Shown here in pieces: positions 15,546 to 17,716 of a DNA stretch of 17,716 bases. The number at the start of each line of letters is the position of its first letter. Position 1 is the first letter of the stretch. Both the position numbers and the translations under genes were made by a program. The stretch comes from Proteobacteria bacterium UBA7447 (GTDB taxonomy: Bacteria; Pseudomonadota; Gammaproteobacteria; Arenicellales; UBA868): the NCBI GenBank assembly GCA_002477475.1, contig DLPX01000003.1, forward strand, positions 38,509 through 56,224, written 5' to 3'. The notes beneath the pieces were generated by a model. It was given only the letters and a program-made list of their open reading frames with translations. It was not told where the DNA came from and did no database searches.

Positions 15546-15596
15546 GGTCCGCCCGTATGCGCTAGGGAGATCCGATCGGGTGGCCGCAAGGCCCTA
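15546..15596 (+). promoter_or_regulatory. Structured 5' leader of the third EamA transporter
   Basis: GGCC-GCAA-GGCC (15582-15593) makes a hairpin with a GNRA-type tetraloop, enclosed by TAGGG/CCCTA. The arm GGCC at 15582-15585, with the preceding GGGT, can instead pair with GGTCCGCCC at 15546-15554, so two exclusive folds exist. CCGATCGG (15573-15580) is an 8-base palindrome. The remaining part of the 153-base gap (15468-15620) holds only the GGCCC/GGGCC stem at 15510-15525. Transcription start and function are not shown. Confidence 0.25.
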
Positions 15597-15620
15597 TCCT
15601 CTTTAGAGTAGGCCGCCACC

Positions 15621-16496
15621 ATGGTGACACCAACTCGACACAATGCCAGGGCCGCGGGTGCCATAGTACTCGCCATGGCCGCAATCACTGCCAGCGATGC
15701 GCTGGTCAAGGGGTTGCTCGAGGAAATCAAGCCGTCGCAGTTCATCTTCGTGCGGGCGCTGGTGATACTGCAGATTCTGGGCATCGCGCTGGTACTTAAC
15801 AATCAGCGCATTCCTCTGCCGAGTCTCAGACAGCCCTGGCCGCTCATACGGGGCGGATGCGAATTGCTCTCGACCAGCCTGTGGCTTTTCGGACTGCAGT
15901 TCATCGCACTGCCGACCGCTGCCGCACTCGCCTGGACCTCACCCATTATGGTTACGCTGCTCGGCATCGTCATTCTGCGCGAAGCCAATTCGCTGTGGCG
16001 CTGGATATCGGTCCTGGTCGGGTTTATCGGAGTACTGTGCGTTACCCGCCCGTGGGGAACGGAGTGGAGTCTGTTACTGCTGCTGCCCGTCGCGACTGCG
16101 GCGGCGAGTGCGTTGCGGGAGATCTCCACCCGCTTTATTGAGCCTTCGGCTCACCCCCTGCAGATTGCCTTCATTACCGTTCTGGTCGTTGCCGTCGGTG
16201 CCGGAGTTGTCAGCGTCTTTGAATGGCAATCTTTTGGCTGGAGGATGGCGGGAGGCATGTTGGTCTCTGCCCTGCTGGTGAGTACCGCTTTTCCTCTGAT
16301 GATCATGGCGGTGCGCCTTGGAGAAATTACCTTTATCGCGCCCTTTTTCTTCACGGCCATCCCGTTTGCCGTCATTCTGGGTTACGTCTTCTGGGGTGAC
16401 ACACTGGACGGTCTTGCCACCCTCGGAGTCATCGCGATTATCGCGGGCGGATGGCTCACCGCACAAAAGACGCGCGCACGCCCTTCTCCCGAATAA
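15621..16496 (+). CDS. EamA-family (DMT superfamily) transporter
   Basis: A 291-residue inner-membrane carrier with ten predicted helices in two EamA repeats. The first repeat begins GAIVLAMAAITASDALVKGL and contains QFIFVRALVILQILGIALV; TAAALAWTSPIMVTLLGI closes it. The second begins near LLLLLPVATAAASALREIST and ends with GLATLGVIAIIAGGWLTAQK. The pattern is that of RhaT/RarD-type drug and metabolite transporters, with no substrate assignable. The ATG at 15621 is the only good start, with GTAGG about nine bases upstream as a weak ribosome site. The short-chain dehydrogenase starts 22 bases after its stop, so the two are probably one operon. That pairing would fit movement of a substrate or product of the dehydrogenase, which is inference. 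Confidence 0.9.
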   Translation: MVTPTRHNARAAGAIVLAMAAITASDALVKGLLEEIKPSQFIFVRALVILQILGIALVLNNQRIPLPSLRQPWPLIRGGCELLSTSLWLFGLQFIALPTAAALAWTSPIMVTLLGIVILREANSLWRWISVLVGFIGVLCVTRPWGTEWSLLLLLPVATAAASALREISTRFIEPSAHPLQIAFITVLVVAVGAGVVSVFEWQSFGWRMAGGMLVSALLVSTAFPLMIMAVRLGEITFIAPFFFTAIPFAVILGYVFWGDTLDGLATLGVIAIIAGGWLTAQKTRARPSPE

Positions 16497-16518
16497 CCAC
16501 TTGCGCTACTCTTAGCCG

Positions 16519-17277
16519 ATGCGCTTTGATGAAAAGAAAGTCCTGGTGACCGGCGCGTCCCGGGGAATCGGCCGCGCCATCGCGCTTCAGTTTGCTGGCA
16601 CGGGCGCACAGGTAGCGGTGCATTACCAATCCAACCTCAAGGCCGCCCAAGCCACCCTTGCCGAACTGCCCGGGACAGGTCATATCCTCTGTGCCGGCGA
16701 TGTCGCGGACCCCGACGCAGCCCAACGGCTCGTCGATGAGGCCATTTATGAAATGGGAGGTATCGATATCCTCGTAAACAATGCCGGCATCTTTGAGGCA
16801 CATCCAGTAGACGAGGTGTCCTACGAGGACTGGCAACACCATTGGCAGAGGACACTCGCGGTGAATCTCGTGGGGCCAGCAAACCTCTGCTGGCACGCGG
16901 TCCGGCATATGCGTGAATCCGGCGGTGGCAGGATCGTGAACATCAGCTCGCGCGGTGCCTTTCGCGGGGAGCCGCACTGTCCTGCCTATGGCGCCAGCAA
17001 GGCTGGCCTTAACGCGCTGACCCAATCACTTGCGCAACAACTCGCCCCTCTGGGCATTTTTGTCGGGGCGGTGGCACCGGGATTTGTTGAGACCGACATG
17101 GCGAGCGCAGTCCTCGATGGACCCGGGGGCGATGCGGTACGGAACCAAAGCCCCCTGGGGCGGGTGGCAAAACCAGAAGAAGTGGCTCACGCGGTGCTGT
17201 TTCTCGCCTCTTCCGGTGCCGAGTTTTCGACCGGAACGGTCATTGACGTCAACGGCGCTTCCTATCTGCGAACCTGA
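16519..17277 (+). CDS. Short-chain dehydrogenase/reductase, FabG-like
   Basis: A 252-residue cytoplasmic NAD(P)-dependent oxidoreductase with a Rossmann fold. The cofactor motif TGASRGIG is at 11-18 and NNAG at 87-90. The catalytic tetrad is Asn116, Ser144, Tyr157 and Lys161 (YGASK), all present. PGFVETDM follows in the usual place, and GTVIDVNGASYL is the FabG-type C-terminus. The enzyme probably reduces a ketone or oxidises an alcohol. The similarity to FabG is general, and the lack of acyl-carrier or fatty-acid genes nearby argues against a housekeeping fatty acid role. Arg15 in the glycine motif and the absence of an acidic residue at the end of the second strand (AVHYQSN) suggest NADPH. 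The ATG at 16519 has no clear ribosome site; translation may depend on the transporter upstream. It is convergent with the six-cysteine gene, 13 bases away. Confidence 0.93.
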   Translation: MRFDEKKVLVTGASRGIGRAIALQFAGTGAQVAVHYQSNLKAAQATLAELPGTGHILCAGDVADPDAAQRLVDEAIYEMGGIDILVNNAGIFEAHPVDEVSYEDWQHHWQRTLAVNLVGPANLCWHAVRHMRESGGGRIVNISSRGAFRGEPHCPAYGASKAGLNALTQSLAQQLAPLGIFVGAVAPGFVETDMASAVLDGPGGDAVRNQSPLGRVAKPEEVAHAVLFLASSGAEFSTGTVIDVNGASYLRT

Positions 17278-17290
17278 TTACCGATTTCGC

Positions 17291-17614
17291 TTATTTGCCG
17301 CGATCAAACTGAACAAAGTTACAGGCTTTTTCGAACAGCGCTTCGGACAGGCGGCCGGCCTCTTTCAGATACTGCTCACAGCCCCTGATCGTGCAGTCTT
17401 CATAGTCTGACACCATCACGGTCCAGTTCTCCCCGCTGAGGTCATATCCCTTGCGCATCAGGCAGGCGTTGCGGAAGGTATGGATCATGCAGTAGTTGGT
17501 CTCATCGTCCGAATTCAAACCCTGGGGCACCTTGCATTCGGGCAAACCCCACGCGAGACCGCAGTACAACATGAGGGCGAAACCCAGCGCGAAAGTTTTT
17601 CTGACTTCCAGCAT
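17291..17614 (-). CDS. Small secreted six-cysteine protein of unknown function
   Basis: A 107-residue protein that I do not recognise. Residues 1-23 look like a signal peptide (RKTFALGFALMLYCGLAWG). The mature chain of about 84 residues has six cysteines (27, 42, 51, 74, 79, 98), an even number consistent with three disulfides in the periplasm or outside the cell. The rest is mostly charged and helical in character (QYLKEAGRLSEALFEKAC). Cys18 lies inside the signal segment; it is not followed by a lipobox pattern, so a lipoprotein is unlikely. The ATG at 17614 has no good ribosome site. It is convergent with the dehydrogenase and has no other neighbour in the window. A cysteine-rich inhibitor, toxin-like or cell-envelope protein are all possible, and nothing in the sequence chooses among them. 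Confidence 0.7.
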   Translation of the reverse strand: MLEVRKTFALGFALMLYCGLAWGLPECKVPQGLNSDDETNYCMIHTFRNACLMRKGYDLSGENWTVMVSDYEDCTIRGCEQYLKEAGRLSEALFEKACNFVQFDRGK

Positions 17615-17700
17615 AATATCGTTAGTTGATGTGGAATTACGTCATCAATTTAAAAAGTCATTGCGGCACATCTTGTACGAGACGGGCTTTTGTATGACCT

Positions 17701-17716
17701 GACAGGATGACAGGAT
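17701..17716. repeat. Short direct repeat at the window end
   Basis: The 8-base unit GACAGGAT occurs twice in tandem in the last 16 bases, and a preceding CCTGAC gives partial similarity. The window stops within or right after it, so whether the array continues is unknown. The rest of 17615-17700 is an AT-richer gap upstream of the six-cysteine gene with no clear gene or promoter. Confidence 0.4.

Noticed and set aside
15582..15593. Guanidine-II (mini-ykkC) riboswitch before an EamA transporter
   Set aside because: That motif needs two hairpins with ACGR loops. Only a GCAA loop and no second matching hairpin are present.
15611..15624. GCCGCCACCATGG around the start of the third EamA gene, identical to the eukaryotic Kozak consensus
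   Set aside because: All context is bacterial, and the leader happens to be GC-rich. It has no meaning for bacterial initiation, and there is no sign of vector sequence.

Overview
The window reads as chromosomal DNA of a gammaproteobacterium. The DNA is moderately GC-rich and densely packed. It carries a complete recC-recB-recD set and several families common in that class: a CPXCG cysteine-rich protein, a DUF4864 protein, a PhhB-type pterin dehydratase and WYL regulators. No rRNA, tRNA, CRISPR array, insertion sequence or phage gene is visible. The genus cannot be named from the sequence alone.

Layout, left to right. Positions 1-1173 (minus) hold the end of a surface-polysaccharide region: a truncated family-2 glycosyltransferase at the edge and a complete rhamnosyltransferase-like one. 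A divergent EamA/DMT transporter follows at about 1257-2171 (plus). From 14721 down to 2192 every gene is on the minus strand. In order of transcription these are phhB, a WYL regulator and a second EamA transporter, then a structured gap of about 130 bases, then recC, recB, recD, a 71-residue two-helix membrane protein, a rhomboid protease and a ureidoglycolate-lyase-like protein. recC/recB and recB/recD overlap by ATGA. The small membrane gene overlaps the end of recD and has a strong ribosome binding site inside it, so these genes form one translationally coupled unit. The right part holds a CPXCG protein (plus), a secreted DUF4864 protein (minus), a third EamA transporter followed closely by a short-chain dehydrogenase (plus), and a small secreted six-cysteine protein (minus).

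RecBCD is the central function: processing of double-strand DNA ends for recombination and destruction of linear DNA. The most interesting unexplained points are the small membrane protein and rhomboid attached to the recCBD unit, and a set of mutually exclusive inverted repeats before recC, one arm of which touches the recC start codon. A perfect hairpin also abuts the CPXCG start codon. No clearly new multi-gene system such as a defence island could be demonstrated. There is no stretch over 300 bases without a gene; the longest gaps (12345-12471, 14722-14840 and 15468-15620) are described in the entries.
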